Assembly (NCBI GenBank): GCA_002382665.1
Contig: DFZA01000009.1
Span: 186,001-250,000, forward strand
Direction of reading: 5' to 3'
DNA: 64,000 bases
DNA from: Peptococcaceae bacterium UBA4068
GTDB taxonomy: Bacteria; Bacillota; Dehalobacteriia; UBA4068
A model generated the notes under the pieces. It ran no database searches. It worked only from the letters and a program-made list of their open reading frames with translations, and was not told the origin of the DNA. Every line of letters starts with the position of its first letter. Within the stretch, counting starts at the first letter, position 1. The translations under genes were made by a program, and so were the position numbers. This document shows positions 26,055-34,473 of this stretch, piece after piece.

Positions 26055-26105
26055 TTGACATATGTCATAATAGGGTTATAATAAAAATATAAATGGCATA
26101 TGTCA
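26055..26105 (+). promoter_or_regulatory. Sigma-A promoter with two operator palindromes for the NifX-like gene
   Basis: TTGACA (26055-26060), 16 bases, TATAAT (26077-26082). A perfect 12-bp palindrome TGACATATGTCA (26056-26067) overlaps the -35 box; a second copy with one change, TGGCATATGTCA (26094-26105), lies just after the expected start point. Centres are 38 bp apart. This layout suits a dimeric repressor that blocks the promoter at two sites. Confidence 0.75.
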
Positions 26106-26149
26106 TTAATTAACAGTTGGTATTTATAATATTAAGGAGGAATTTTAAC

Positions 26150-26539
26150 ATGAGAATAGCAGTAACTTATGATAATGGAAACATTTTTCAGCATTTTGGT
26201 CAAACAGAAAAATTTAAAATTTATGATATCGACGATGGTAAAGTAACACTTACCAACACAATCGATACCGGCGAACACAGTCATGGCGCCTTGGCCGATC
26301 TCTTAAAAAAAATTAATGTATCTACACTTATTTGCGGCGGTATTGGCAGCGGAGCTAAACAGGCATTGACAGATGCAGGTATCAATTTATATTGTGGGGC
26401 CACAGGCAATGCGGATCAAGCTGTTAAAGATTTCATTTCGGGCAATCTTGAATATAATCCTGACATTGAATGCAATCATCACCAGTACCATAACGACAAC
26501 TGCGGTCAACATGACCCAAACAATCAATGTAAATGTTAA
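26150..26539 (+). CDS. NifX/NifB-type dinitrogenase iron-molybdenum cofactor-binding protein
   Basis: 129 residues from the ATG after AAGGAGG. The single domain (R-I-A-V-T-Y-D-N-G-N-I-F-Q-H-F-G-Q-T-E-x-F to G-A-T-G-N-A-D-Q-A-V-K-D-F) is the NifX/NafY/NifB-C-terminal fold that binds Fe-S or FeMo-cofactor-like clusters. No nif genes lie near. Distinctive is a 22-residue tail after residue ~107 with four Cys and four His, likely to bind metal. A terminator follows 2 bases after the stop, so it is a single-gene unit under the double operator upstream. Confidence 0.9.
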   Translation: MRIAVTYDNGNIFQHFGQTEKFKIYDIDDGKVTLTNTIDTGEHSHGALADLLKKINVSTLICGGIGSGAKQALTDAGINLYCGATGNADQAVKDFISGNLEYNPDIECNHHQYHNDNCGQHDPNNQCKC

Positions 26540-26541
26540 TT

Positions 26542-26570
26542 AAAAAAACCGCCGAACAGGCGGTTTTTTG
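26542..26570. terminator. Bidirectional terminator after the NifX-like gene
   Basis: A-run, ACCGCC, 5-base loop, GGCGGT, T6. It also serves the convergent DHHW gene on the minus strand. Confidence 0.92.
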
Positions 26571-26592
26571 ATTTGCTAAAACATCGAACTTA

Positions 26593-27738
26593 TCATTTTA
26601 TAAAAGCTTCCGTTTCTGACGCCGGATTATTCTGATGCAGCATAAACAATACTATATCCGCGTTTTTCATCACGTTCGCAAAAGTAACCGCCTCTTTGTT
26701 GCGCGCGTCTATAACCACAACCTGCTCAAATACGCTGCTGAAAACATCGGTTGTAGGATTTTGCAGGGAATCCTTAAATATTACCAGCGTCTTTTTCTCC
26801 GGAGCATCGCTGTTGACTACGCGGTAATAGGCAATATTGTATGTATAAATACCGTTATAGTCTACAACATCGCCGTCATTTGCGGAGCCGATAATGGTAT
26901 TGCGGGCCACCGGCTGCGAATCGTCCGCCGATAAGTAGTAGCGGTAATTTTCGCAGTCAATCGCCGATACCGTTACGATATTTTCATGCATACTGAACTG
27001 GTTGGAAAAGCGACGGTTAAGATCGCCCTGATACAGGGCGTCGATATTATTAAACTGCAATCTTGATTGATCTAACGGAGCAGAAATAATTTTTGCCTGA
27101 AACATTTGATCTATAATATATTCCGCAGCAGATGCCGCGCCTGAAGCGTTCCAGTGATAATCCGTTTTATACCATTGCTGCTCTTTTTCCGCCGTCGAAA
27201 AACTATTTCTCATATAATCGGCCACATCAATTACCTGAACCCTGTGTCCTTTGAATATATTTTGTAATATAGCTAAATTCTCAGCGCTGGCCGTATCATA
27301 TTGATAATTATCCAAGTCAGGCAGACAATAGTTTTTCACAGGCAAGATCGCATAACAAAAAGTGACGTCCGGATATGTCAAAGATGCCTTGATCACATGT
27401 CCCGTTAATTGGGTAAAATCGGCAAGATAAGTTTTGGGAAACAGCCATTGATCATCCGCTACATAAATATCGCGAATGTCCTTTTTACCTTGCTGCAGCT
27501 CAAATATCGTATACATTTTGACAAAAAAACTCCGGTAAGGAAATTGATCAGTTACATAATCATTAATTGAACTGGTAATATACTGAGGTTGATTTAAATC
27601 CATCATCGGGAACTGCGCGAGAGTGCGAACCTCCTCCGCACTGTAATCTTTGTCGCTATCCATAAAACTTAATGCAAAGAAAATTAGTAAAATAGCAAAG
27701 AACGGTACAATTACCAGTAATGCTTTTTTATTTTTCAT
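26593..27738 (-). CDS. DHHW/AlgX-like SGNH-fold protein for polysaccharide O-acetylation
   Basis: 381 residues. One N-terminal membrane helix (about 5-25) acts as a signal anchor, leaving the rest outside. The motif KTDYHWNASGA (about residue 192) is the D-x-H-W signature of DHHW and AlgX/AlgJ-like acyltransferase-esterase proteins. It follows the MBOAT gene by 12 bases. Pairs like this transfer acetyl groups from the membrane to an exported polysaccharide or wall polymer: the MBOAT protein brings the group across, and the SGNH-fold partner places it. Confidence 0.85.
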   Translation of the reverse strand: MKNKKALLVIVPFFAILLIFFALSFMDSDKDYSAEEVRTLAQFPMMDLNQPQYITSSINDYVTDQFPYRSFFVKMYTIFELQQGKKDIRDIYVADDQWLFPKTYLADFTQLTGHVIKASLTYPDVTFCYAILPVKNYCLPDLDNYQYDTASAENLAILQNIFKGHRVQVIDVADYMRNSFSTAEKEQQWYKTDYHWNASGAASAAEYIIDQMFQAKIISAPLDQSRLQFNNIDALYQGDLNRRFSNQFSMHENIVTVSAIDCENYRYYLSADDSQPVARNTIIGSANDGDVVDYNGIYTYNIAYYRVVNSDAPEKKTLVIFKDSLQNPTTDVFSSVFEQVVVIDARNKEAVTFANVMKNADIVLFMLHQNNPASETEAFIK

Positions 27739-27750
27739 TTACCGTCCCTC

Positions 27751-29163
27751 CTAAAATCTAAAATAAATAAACGGATTATAAGTGGAGTTTGCCATATAGA
27801 TAGTGCAAAGGCAAAGCATACCGCAGACGAACAGCATACGCATAATCCAATAGATGTTACCATCTTCCTGCATCAGCGGCTGATCGCAAAGACGGCGCGC
27901 GAGCTTAGCAATCAGCGGCGTCGAGCCGATAATGCCCAAAACCAGAATCAGCCAATTATCATGCAGCAATAGGCTGCTGTTGACCGTCAACTCGCCAACC
28001 TTGATACCAATCATACAAAGAATGTAATTGACCGCGTCAATAATAGTCTCTGAACGAAAAAGAACCCAGCTAAACAGCACCAGAATTAAAGTGACAGCAT
28101 GACGAAGCAGCGAAGGTATCTTTTCCAGCCGCTCGCCTAATAAACGTTCGATTGTCAGCAAAACAAAAAAGTACAGCCCCCAAATAATGAACGTCCAACC
28201 CGCACCGTGCCAAATGCCTGTCGCCAGCCAGACAATAAAAATGTTGCGTATTTGTTTGAGCCTGTTGCAGCGGCTGCCGCCCAGTGGTATATACAAATAG
28301 TCTCTGAACCAAGCACCCATAGAGATATGCCAGCGCCGCCAAAATTCGGAGGCGGATTTGGATATGTATGGATAACGGAAGTTTTCTTCAAATTCAAATC
28401 CCATCATCCGTGCCAGTCCGATCGCCATATCCGAATAACCACTGAAATCAAAATATATCTGCAGCGCATAACAAATAATGCCCAGCCAGGCCGTTGCTGT
28501 TGTTGACGGCGTCGAACCGGAGACAATAATACTGTCGGCTATTTGACCGATCACGTTGGCAAACAAAACTTTTTTGCCCAAACCGATGGCAAACTTTATT
28601 ATGCCTGAAGCAACTTTATTTAAACTGATGGTACGATGGTCGATCTGATCGGCAATCGTATGATATTGAACGATCGGCCCCTGTATTACTTTAGGAAATG
28701 CCGCTATATATAAGGCGACTTTAAAGAAATTTCTTTGCACATCTGCATTGCCGCGATAGACGTCAAACACGTAACTCATAGCCTGAAAAGTAAAAAAGGA
28801 AATGCCCAACGGCAACGCAATTTCCGGCACAGTGAAAGTTGTGTTGAACAATGAATTAGTACTGCCAACAACAAAAGCTGAATATTTAAACACGCCTAAT
28901 AGCGCCAAATTAAATATAACCGAAACGGCCAATATTCCTTTGCGCTGTCCTTTTTCGGAAAAATGTCCTAGCAACAAACCAAAAAAGTAATTGACTACAA
29001 TCGAACCGATCATTAGCAACACCAATACCGGCTCGCCCCAGGCATAGAAAAACAGGCTGGCAATCAGGCAAACATAGTTCTTTGCCCGATACGGCACAGC
29101 CCAATAAATCAGCATGACAATGGGTAGGAAATAATATAAGAAAAAGATACTGCTAAAAACCAT
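27751..29163 (-). CDS. MBOAT-family O-acyltransferase (AlgI/DltB-like)
   Basis: 470 residues, about 11 membrane helices. The start MVFSSIFFLYYFLPIV is typical of the AlgI branch. The catalytic histidine region WHGAGWTFIIWG (about 317-328) and S-E-F-W-R-R-W-H-I-S and Y-I-P-L-G-G-S-R are intact. It moves acyl groups across the membrane for O-acetylation of a secreted polymer. First gene of a two-gene operon with the DHHW partner. Confidence 0.93.
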   Translation of the reverse strand: MVFSSIFFLYYFLPIVMLIYWAVPYRAKNYVCLIASLFFYAWGEPVLVLLMIGSIVVNYFFGLLLGHFSEKGQRKGILAVSVIFNLALLGVFKYSAFVVGSTNSLFNTTFTVPEIALPLGISFFTFQAMSYVFDVYRGNADVQRNFFKVALYIAAFPKVIQGPIVQYHTIADQIDHRTISLNKVASGIIKFAIGLGKKVLFANVIGQIADSIIVSGSTPSTTATAWLGIICYALQIYFDFSGYSDMAIGLARMMGFEFEENFRYPYISKSASEFWRRWHISMGAWFRDYLYIPLGGSRCNRLKQIRNIFIVWLATGIWHGAGWTFIIWGLYFFVLLTIERLLGERLEKIPSLLRHAVTLILVLFSWVLFRSETIIDAVNYILCMIGIKVGELTVNSSLLLHDNWLILVLGIIGSTPLIAKLARRLCDQPLMQEDGNIYWIMRMLFVCGMLCLCTIYMANSTYNPFIYFRF

Positions 29164-29191
29164 CCTAGGAGTTACCCCTTAAAAACAAGCA

Positions 29192-29234
29192 ATAAAAAAT
29201 CCATGCGCTAGGGCTGGGTACCTTGCCATGGATT
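29192..29234 (-). terminator. Terminator of the tRNA-Pro gene
   Basis: On the minus strand: AATCCATG...CATGGATT stem with a partly paired inner loop (AGG/CCT), then T6. It begins 6 bases after the encoded CCA. Confidence 0.8.
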
Positions 29235-29239
29235 AACTG

Positions 29240-29316
29240 TGGTCGGGGTGAGAGGATTTGAACCTCCGGCCTCTGCGTCCCGAACGCAGCGCTCTACCAA
29301 GCTGAGCCACACCCCG
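29240..29316 (-). tRNA. tRNA-Pro (anticodon CGG)
   Basis: 77 nt including an encoded 3' CCA. The acceptor stem is CGGGGTG/CACCCCG, the T-arm reads GGTTCAAATCC, and the anticodon stem CTGCG/CGCAG encloses loop TTCGGGA, giving anticodon CGG for CCG codons. It has its own promoter and terminator and stands alone between MBOAT and trmL, whose product modifies the wobble base of certain leucine tRNAs, not this one. Confidence 0.97.
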
Positions 29317-29327
29317 ACAGCATTCTC

Positions 29328-29356
29328 ATTTTAACTTAAGCAAGGCGTTATGTCAA
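29328..29356 (-). promoter_or_regulatory. Sigma-A promoter of tRNA-Pro
   Basis: On the minus strand: TTGACA (29351-29356), 17-base spacer, TAAAAT (29328-29333). The start point would fall within a few bases of the tRNA 5' end. Confidence 0.8.
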
Positions 29357-29374
29357 CAAATTATCGCTTTTATA

Positions 29375-29403
29375 TTGAATTTTTTTCTCACAAGTGCTAT
29401 GCT
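29375..29403 (+). promoter_or_regulatory. Sigma-A promoter of trmL
   Basis: TTGAAT (29375-29380), 17-base spacer, TATGCT (29398-29403). It would give a leader of about 28 bases before the trmL ATG. Confidence 0.6.
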
Positions 29404-29437
29404 GGAAAAGATATTTTTTAATTTACAGAGGTTTATT

Positions 29438-29896
29438 ATGCATATAGTACTCGTAGAGCCGGAAATTCCCAATAATACCGGCAATATTTCCCGTACCTGC
29501 GCCGTTACCGGTTCCAGCCTGCATTTGGTGCGGCCGCTTGGCTTTTCCACCGATGACAAGCATCTGAAACGGGCAGGACTTGATTATTGGCAATATCTTG
29601 ATCTTCATTATTACGATAGCTTCGATGAAGTTCGCGAAAGCTTTCCTAATGGACGGTTTTTTTTCGCTACAACTAAAGCGCACAAGTTTTACACTGAAAT
29701 CAGCTACCAGCCGGATGATTTTTTGGTCTTCGGTAAAGAAACAGCAGGTCTGCCGCAATCAATCCGCGACGCCAACCGCGACCACTGTATCCGCATACCG
29801 ATGGGCAAAGATATCAGATCGCTGAATCTGTCAAATTCAGTGTCAATTATCCTTTATGAAGCACTGCGCCAACAAGGATTTGCCAATCTAGTTTAA
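29438..29896 (+). CDS. trmL: tRNA (cytidine(34)-2'-O)-methyltransferase
   Basis: 152 residues from the ATG after AGAGG; a longer frame reaches upstream into the promoter and is rejected. It is a minimal SPOUT methyltransferase: N-terminal IVLVEPEIPNNTGNISRTCA, then FGKETAGLP, and the knotted C-terminal RIPMGKDIRSLNLSNSVSI. It methylates the wobble ribose of tRNA-Leu. It has its own promoter, opposite the tRNA-Pro gene. Confidence 0.96.
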   Translation: MHIVLVEPEIPNNTGNISRTCAVTGSSLHLVRPLGFSTDDKHLKRAGLDYWQYLDLHYYDSFDEVRESFPNGRFFFATTKAHKFYTEISYQPDDFLVFGKETAGLPQSIRDANRDHCIRIPMGKDIRSLNLSNSVSIILYEALRQQGFANLV

Positions 29897-29937
29897 TCAT
29901 ATAAATATATTATTAGCAAAGTCTCAACGAAACGTCC

Positions 29938-29962
29938 ATCGCGAAGTTTATCTACACGCTGA
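29938..29962 (+). repeat. Right-end remnant of the mosaic element before the trmL terminator
   Basis: ATCGCGAAGTTTATCTACAC-GCTGA matches the right end of the elements behind fumarase and purL with one change, and again abuts the terminator stem. No left hairpin copy is visible, so this is a truncated or decayed copy. Confidence 0.7.
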
Positions 29963-29987
29963 AAGCCCGCTGATAGCGGGCTTTTTC
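29962..29987 (+). terminator. Terminator of trmL
   Basis: AAGCCCGCT, 3-base loop, AGCGGGCTT, then T5. Confidence 0.92.
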
Positions 29988-30052
29988 TGTTGCCATTTAA
30001 TTATTTAAAACAACATATCAAATCTTCTGCCAAACTATTTGATCTTTTATTT

Positions 30053-31426
30053 CTAATCTTCGTCGGTACAATATTTGCCATTAAAACAAGCTGTACATAA
30101 CCCTAAATTAACATTTTCCGGTATTTGGTTTAAGCCTTCAATGCTTAAATATCCCAGCGAATCGGCGCCGATCATGCGTTGGATTTCTTCCACCGAAAGC
30201 TTGGAGGCGATCAGTTGCTTTGAAGTGGCGATATCAATACCGTAAACGCATGGGTATTTGACTGGGGGTGAGGATATGCGCATATGCACTTCTTTAGCGC
30301 CGGCATTTTTCAGCGCTTGCACGATCAGCCTCGTGGTCGTACCACGTACGATCGAATCGTCAACCAAGACTATCCTTTTCCCTTCAATCTCATGGCGAAT
30401 AGCGGCAAACTTCAACTTGACCGCGCTATCGCGCATTTCCTGTGTTGGTTGAATAAAGGTTCTGCCCACGTAACGACTACGCATTAATCCATGCCCAAAA
30501 GGAATGCCTGATTGATACGAAAAACCAAGCGCCGCCGCCAGCGCCGAATCAGGCACTGCCGTTACTAAATCGGCCTGCACGGGATGCTCAATAGCCAGTT
30601 GTCGACCGGCGCGGTGGCGCGCGGCATAAACATTGGCGCCGTCGATATAGCTGTCAGGACGGGCAAAATAAACAAATTCAAAAACGCAAAGCGCCGAGCA
30701 ACCGTTAGTCTTGGTTTGATAAGAATGCAGACCATCATCATCAATAATAATAATTTCTCCGGGGACAACATCGCGGATAATCTCCGCACCGATAGTATCC
30801 AAGGCGCAGCTTTCGGAGGCCAGTATATAAGTGTTTTTATATTTGCCGATAATCATCGGACGGATACCATGAGGATCACGGAAACCGACCAGCTTGCCGG
30901 GCATGGAAATAACGATGGAATATGAACCTGTGATTTCTTTCATGGTATGCTCGACTGCCTTCTCAATACTATGATCGGCAGCTATATAATAAACAAAACG
31001 CTTCAATATCAATTCCGTATCGCTGTCGGCCAAAAACACTTCGCCATTATCGGCCATTTTTGCACGCAGCTCATTGGCATTAACCAGATTGCCGTTGTGA
31101 GCGATCGCCATCATGCCATCTTTGTAGTTGACGATAATCGGCTGCGCATTATCCTTGCAGGAAGCGCCGCAAGTCGAATAACGCACATGACCGATGCCAT
31201 GCCTTCCTTTAAGCATACTTAAAATATTATCGTCAAAAACCTTGGAGACCAAACCCATATCGCGATGCGATAATATTTCGTTGTTGGCATTAACCGCGAT
31301 ACCACAGCTCTCCTGCCCGCGGTGCTGCAAAGAAAACAACCCCATATAAAGTAAACGAGCTATATCAAAATTATCCTTGCCGTCGTAAATACCGATGACG
31401 CCGCATTTATCCTTCACTTCATCCAT
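30053..31426 (-). CDS. purF: Amidophosphoribosyltransferase
   Basis: 457 residues. A short propeptide (MDEVKDK) precedes Cys8, the N-terminal nucleophile of the glutamine amidotransferase half. The PRPP-binding loop is IVLVDDSIVRGTTTR (about 346-360). The C-terminal cysteines LCTACFNGKYC fit the [4Fe-4S]-type enzymes of Bacillota. It makes phosphoribosylamine, the first committed step of purine synthesis. It is transcribed apart from purL, which lies 12 kb away on the other strand. Confidence 0.98.
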   Translation of the reverse strand: MDEVKDKCGVIGIYDGKDNFDIARLLYMGLFSLQHRGQESCGIAVNANNEILSHRDMGLVSKVFDDNILSMLKGRHGIGHVRYSTCGASCKDNAQPIIVNYKDGMMAIAHNGNLVNANELRAKMADNGEVFLADSDTELILKRFVYYIAADHSIEKAVEHTMKEITGSYSIVISMPGKLVGFRDPHGIRPMIIGKYKNTYILASESCALDTIGAEIIRDVVPGEIIIIDDDGLHSYQTKTNGCSALCVFEFVYFARPDSYIDGANVYAARHRAGRQLAIEHPVQADLVTAVPDSALAAALGFSYQSGIPFGHGLMRSRYVGRTFIQPTQEMRDSAVKLKFAAIRHEIEGKRIVLVDDSIVRGTTTRLIVQALKNAGAKEVHMRISSPPVKYPCVYGIDIATSKQLIASKLSVEEIQRMIGADSLGYLSIEGLNQIPENVNLGLCTACFNGKYCTDED

Positions 31427-31518
31427 GCCATACCGCTCCTTTACCTCTCTGTTAAGCCCTCTGTATAACCCCGAAATTTAATGTTCGCTATCTATTTCCG
31501 CTATCCTCTTTGATAATT

Positions 31519-32055
31519 TTACAAATTAATCGATAACTGTTGTTGTTCAAGTTCCTGCGGATCAATTTTCGGCAAATCTGCCAGCGAATTGATACCGAAA
31601 AATGTTAAAAACTGCGCTGTAGTGCCATATAGAATTGCTCTGCCGATACCGGAACGACGACCTGTTTCTTTGATCAAATGTTTTTCCAGTAAAGTTGTTA
31701 TTACGCCATCTGATTCTACATGACGAATCGCCGATACTTCAGCACGGGTTATCGGCTGTTTATAGGCAATGATCGCCAGCGTTTCCATCGCGGCATTAGA
31801 AAGTTGCTGTACTTTTGGTTTATAGAGCTTTTCTATATATGCGGCATATTCGCTATCGCTAAAAAACTGCCAACCGCCGGCAACTTGCCGTAACTGAATT
31901 CCCCGCTGCCGATAGTCTTCGGCTAATTCCGCGAGACTTGTCCGCAATTGTTCGCTATCAACATCGCAGATTTCCCGCAATTGTTTGATGGTCAGCGGTT
32001 CGCAAGCCACAAACAGTAAACATTCCAATATCTTTTTGAGTTGCGCCGAATCCAA
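31519..32055 (-). CDS. scpB: Segregation and condensation protein B
   Basis: 178 residues with a TTG start preceded by GGGGGT. Two winged-helix domains are recognisable (L-L-F-V-A-C-E-P-L-T-I-K-Q-L; A-I-I-A-Y-K-Q-P-I-T-R-A-E-V; I-G-R-A-I-L-Y-G-T-T). With ScpA it bridges the SMC dimer in the condensin complex. It is the last gene of the trpS-scpA-scpB run. Confidence 0.97.
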   Translation of the reverse strand: MDSAQLKKILECLLFVACEPLTIKQLREICDVDSEQLRTSLAELAEDYRQRGIQLRQVAGGWQFFSDSEYAAYIEKLYKPKVQQLSNAAMETLAIIAYKQPITRAEVSAIRHVESDGVITTLLEKHLIKETGRRSGIGRAILYGTTAQFLTFFGINSLADLPKIDPQELEQQQLSINL

Positions 32056-32070
32056 ATCTTCTACCCCCGA

Positions 32071-32814
32071 CTATTGCTGGTATTTGTCCAAAGCAGCGGC
32101 ATAAATATATATTTGCGCGTAAGATTTATTTTGCTTGATTTTAAGCACGCATAGCCGCGCTAGCTCCAATAACGCTAAGAAAGTAATGATTATTTCCATT
32201 TTACTGTTACAATCATCGAAAATCGATGAAAAAGCAAATCCGTTTTTCTCTTGGCAAAGCAACTGATATATTTGATCGATTTTATCTTTGATGGTAATTT
32301 GCTCATAAGGGATGTCGAGTACTTCTTCCCTACCTTTGACTTTCTGCAGAACAACAGTGAAGGCCTGCATCAAGTCATCAAGCGTTTTGCCGTCAAGAGG
32401 GTTGTCATCAGCAAAGAGGTTAAGATACAATTCCTCTTCGTTGGGGCGGCTATAAAATCGCGTTTGCTGCTTATGTATAGCGTCCAATGTCTGGGCAGCC
32501 TCTTTAAAACGCATATATTCGAGTAAATCTTTGACCAATTCATCACGGGCGTCACCGGGTTCCTCGCTATCTTCCTCCTGAACAGGCTTGGGCAGAAGCA
32601 TTCGCGCCTTGATCGCCAACAGTGTCGCAGCCATCGCCACAAAGCTGCTAGCGATGTCCAGATCCATCGCTTCCATCGCTCGCAGATAATTAAGATACTG
32701 CGCCGTAATCTCGGCAATCGGAATGTCGTAGATATCAACCTCATTGACACGAATTAAGTGCAGCAGCAGATCAAACGGTCCCTCGAACGCTTCGATATGA
32801 ATCTCATAATTCAT
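32071..32814 (-). CDS. scpA: Segregation and condensation protein A (kleisin)
   Basis: 247 residues. The N-terminal kleisin motif F-E-G-P-F-D-L-L-L-H-L-I and the middle M-A-A-T-L-L-A-I-K-A-R-M-L-L-P are typical; the C-terminal winged helix ends in L-E-L-A-R-L. It overlaps the trpS stop codon by 4 bases and is followed 15 bases later by scpB. Confidence 0.97.
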   Translation of the reverse strand: MNYEIHIEAFEGPFDLLLHLIRVNEVDIYDIPIAEITAQYLNYLRAMEAMDLDIASSFVAMAATLLAIKARMLLPKPVQEEDSEEPGDARDELVKDLLEYMRFKEAAQTLDAIHKQQTRFYSRPNEEELYLNLFADDNPLDGKTLDDLMQAFTVVLQKVKGREEVLDIPYEQITIKDKIDQIYQLLCQEKNGFAFSSIFDDCNSKMEIIITFLALLELARLCVLKIKQNKSYAQIYIYAAALDKYQQ

Positions 32815-33794
32815 ATTTTCATGGCCTCGCGCACCATGACCATCGTCTCTACCGCTACTTTGCGCGCCGCCGTATTACCGGCCTCAATAACTTCATCGAC
32901 TAGATGGGGTTGTTCTTCAAGCGCGGCGCGGCGTTCGCGTACCGGTTCCAAAAACTCATTGATTTTGGCACTCAAACAGTTCTTGCATTCGCCACAACCG
33001 ATAGCACCGCAGCGACAATTTTCGGTAATTTCCGCTTGCTGCTGCTTATTGTAAAAACCATGATATGTGTGTACGCAGCATATATCAGGATGCCCCGGGT
33101 CGGTCTTTCTGATCCGCTCCGGATCGGTTATCATTTGTTTAATCTTATCTTTAACCTCTTTTTCATCTGCGGAAAGATTAATAAAGTTATTATAACTCTT
33201 GCTCATTTTTCGTTTATCAATACCGGGTAGCATGCTGATTTGAGCCAACAATGCTTTAGGCTCGGTAAACACCTCTGCCCCGTAAAGAGCATAAAAACGG
33301 CGTGACAACTCGCGGCAGAATTCCAAATGCGGCAGTTGGTCTTCACCCACAGGCACACCAAACGGCCGATACATCAGTATATCGGCAGCCATCAATAACG
33401 GATAACCCAAAAATCCATAAGTCGCTATATCTTTTCCCTGGTCACGGAACTGACGAATTTGATCCTTATATGTCGGCACCCGTTCCAGCCACGACAGCGG
33501 CGTAATCATTGACAACAGCAGATGCAATTCGGCGTGCTCTTTGATATCTGATTGGTGGAAGATATGACACTTTTGCGGATCAAGTCCCGCCGCCAGCCAG
33601 TCAATAACTATATTGCGCTTGTTTTGTGCCAGATTGTCGGTAGCGTCAAATTGAGTAGTAATAGCATGCCAATCCGCTGTAAAATAATAGCAATCATACG
33701 TTTCACTGAGTTTGATCCAGTTTTCAATAACGCTGTAATGCCCAAGATGAAGCGGACCGGTCGGCCTCATACCACTCAATACAGTTTCGGTCAT
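32811..33794 (-). CDS. trpS: Tryptophanyl-tRNA synthetase
   Basis: 327 residues, class I synthetase. The HIGH-type motif reads GPLHLGHYS (about 13-21) and the KMSKS motif is exact in KRKMSKSYNN. A four-cysteine stretch (CRCGAIGCGECKNC, about 269-282) in the C-terminal part matches the clostridial-type variant with a possible metal or Fe-S site. GGGAG precedes the start. No T-box leader is visible; the gene is read from the upstream peptidase gene. Confidence 0.96.
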   Translation of the reverse strand: MTETVLSGMRPTGPLHLGHYSVIENWIKLSETYDCYYFTADWHAITTQFDATDNLAQNKRNIVIDWLAAGLDPQKCHIFHQSDIKEHAELHLLLSMITPLSWLERVPTYKDQIRQFRDQGKDIATYGFLGYPLLMAADILMYRPFGVPVGEDQLPHLEFCRELSRRFYALYGAEVFTEPKALLAQISMLPGIDKRKMSKSYNNFINLSADEKEVKDKIKQMITDPERIRKTDPGHPDICCVHTYHGFYNKQQQAEITENCRCGAIGCGECKNCLSAKINEFLEPVRERRAALEEQPHLVDEVIEAGNTAARKVAVETMVMVREAMKI

Positions 33795-33819
33795 AATAGT
33801 ACTCCCTCGCTTTATCTAT

Positions 33820-34458
33820 TTAATAAACACCGCAAAGCCTCATCAGAAACGAAAAAATTGCTGAGGAAACCGGTGTAATGATTTTGCCTAAAACACCGGT
33901 AAACATCAATATTATCAATACCAACATGCCATAGCGTTCGTATCGGAAAACAACTTCCATTTTATCATAAGGCAAAAATCCTGCCAATATCTTTGAGCCG
34001 TCCAACGGCGAAATCGGTAAAATATTAAATACGGCCAGTATGATATTAATTTGGATAAAATAATTAAAGAAATAATAGAAATACTCCGTTACAGAATTAT
34101 AAGGAGCAAACCTATAAATCAAAGCAAAAATAACCGCCCCGACCAATGCCTCAAGCAAATTCATCAGCGGCCCGGCTACAGAAACAAGCATTATCTTTCT
34201 TTGACGGTTGCCGCGGAAGTTTAAAGGATTGATAGGAACAGGCTTGGCCCAGCCAAAGCTAGCAATAATCAGCAACAGCGTGCCTAATAAATCAAGATGC
34301 TTAAAAGGGTTAAGCGTCAGTCTACCCGCGTTTTTGGCTGTCATATCACCACAAGCGTAAGCAACAAGGGCATGAGCATATTCATGAAATGTCAAGGCAA
34401 TCACAATTGCCGGCAATGTAAATAATAAATTCCCGATTATGTTATTGATGTTAAACAT
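33820..34458 (-). CDS. Site-2-protease-family (M50) membrane metallopeptidase
   Basis: 212 residues, about six membrane helices. The zinc motif HEYAHALVAY (His-Glu-x-x-His) lies in the first third, and the third ligand in NILPISPLDGSKIL. The short form without PDZ domain is widespread in Bacillota (YwhC-like). Substrates are unknown. It sits between cysK and trpS, 15 and 25 bases apart. Confidence 0.93.
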   Translation of the reverse strand: MFNINNIIGNLLFTLPAIVIALTFHEYAHALVAYACGDMTAKNAGRLTLNPFKHLDLLGTLLLIIASFGWAKPVPINPLNFRGNRQRKIMLVSVAGPLMNLLEALVGAVIFALIYRFAPYNSVTEYFYYFFNYFIQINIILAVFNILPISPLDGSKILAGFLPYDKMEVVFRYERYGMLVLIILMFTGVLGKIITPVSSAIFSFLMRLCGVY

Positions 34459-34473
34459 TGCTCTCCCTTCATA

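Noticed and set aside
33795..33819. T-box leader for trpS
   Set aside because: Only 25 bases separate trpS from the upstream gene; no room for a T-box and no specifier structure seen.
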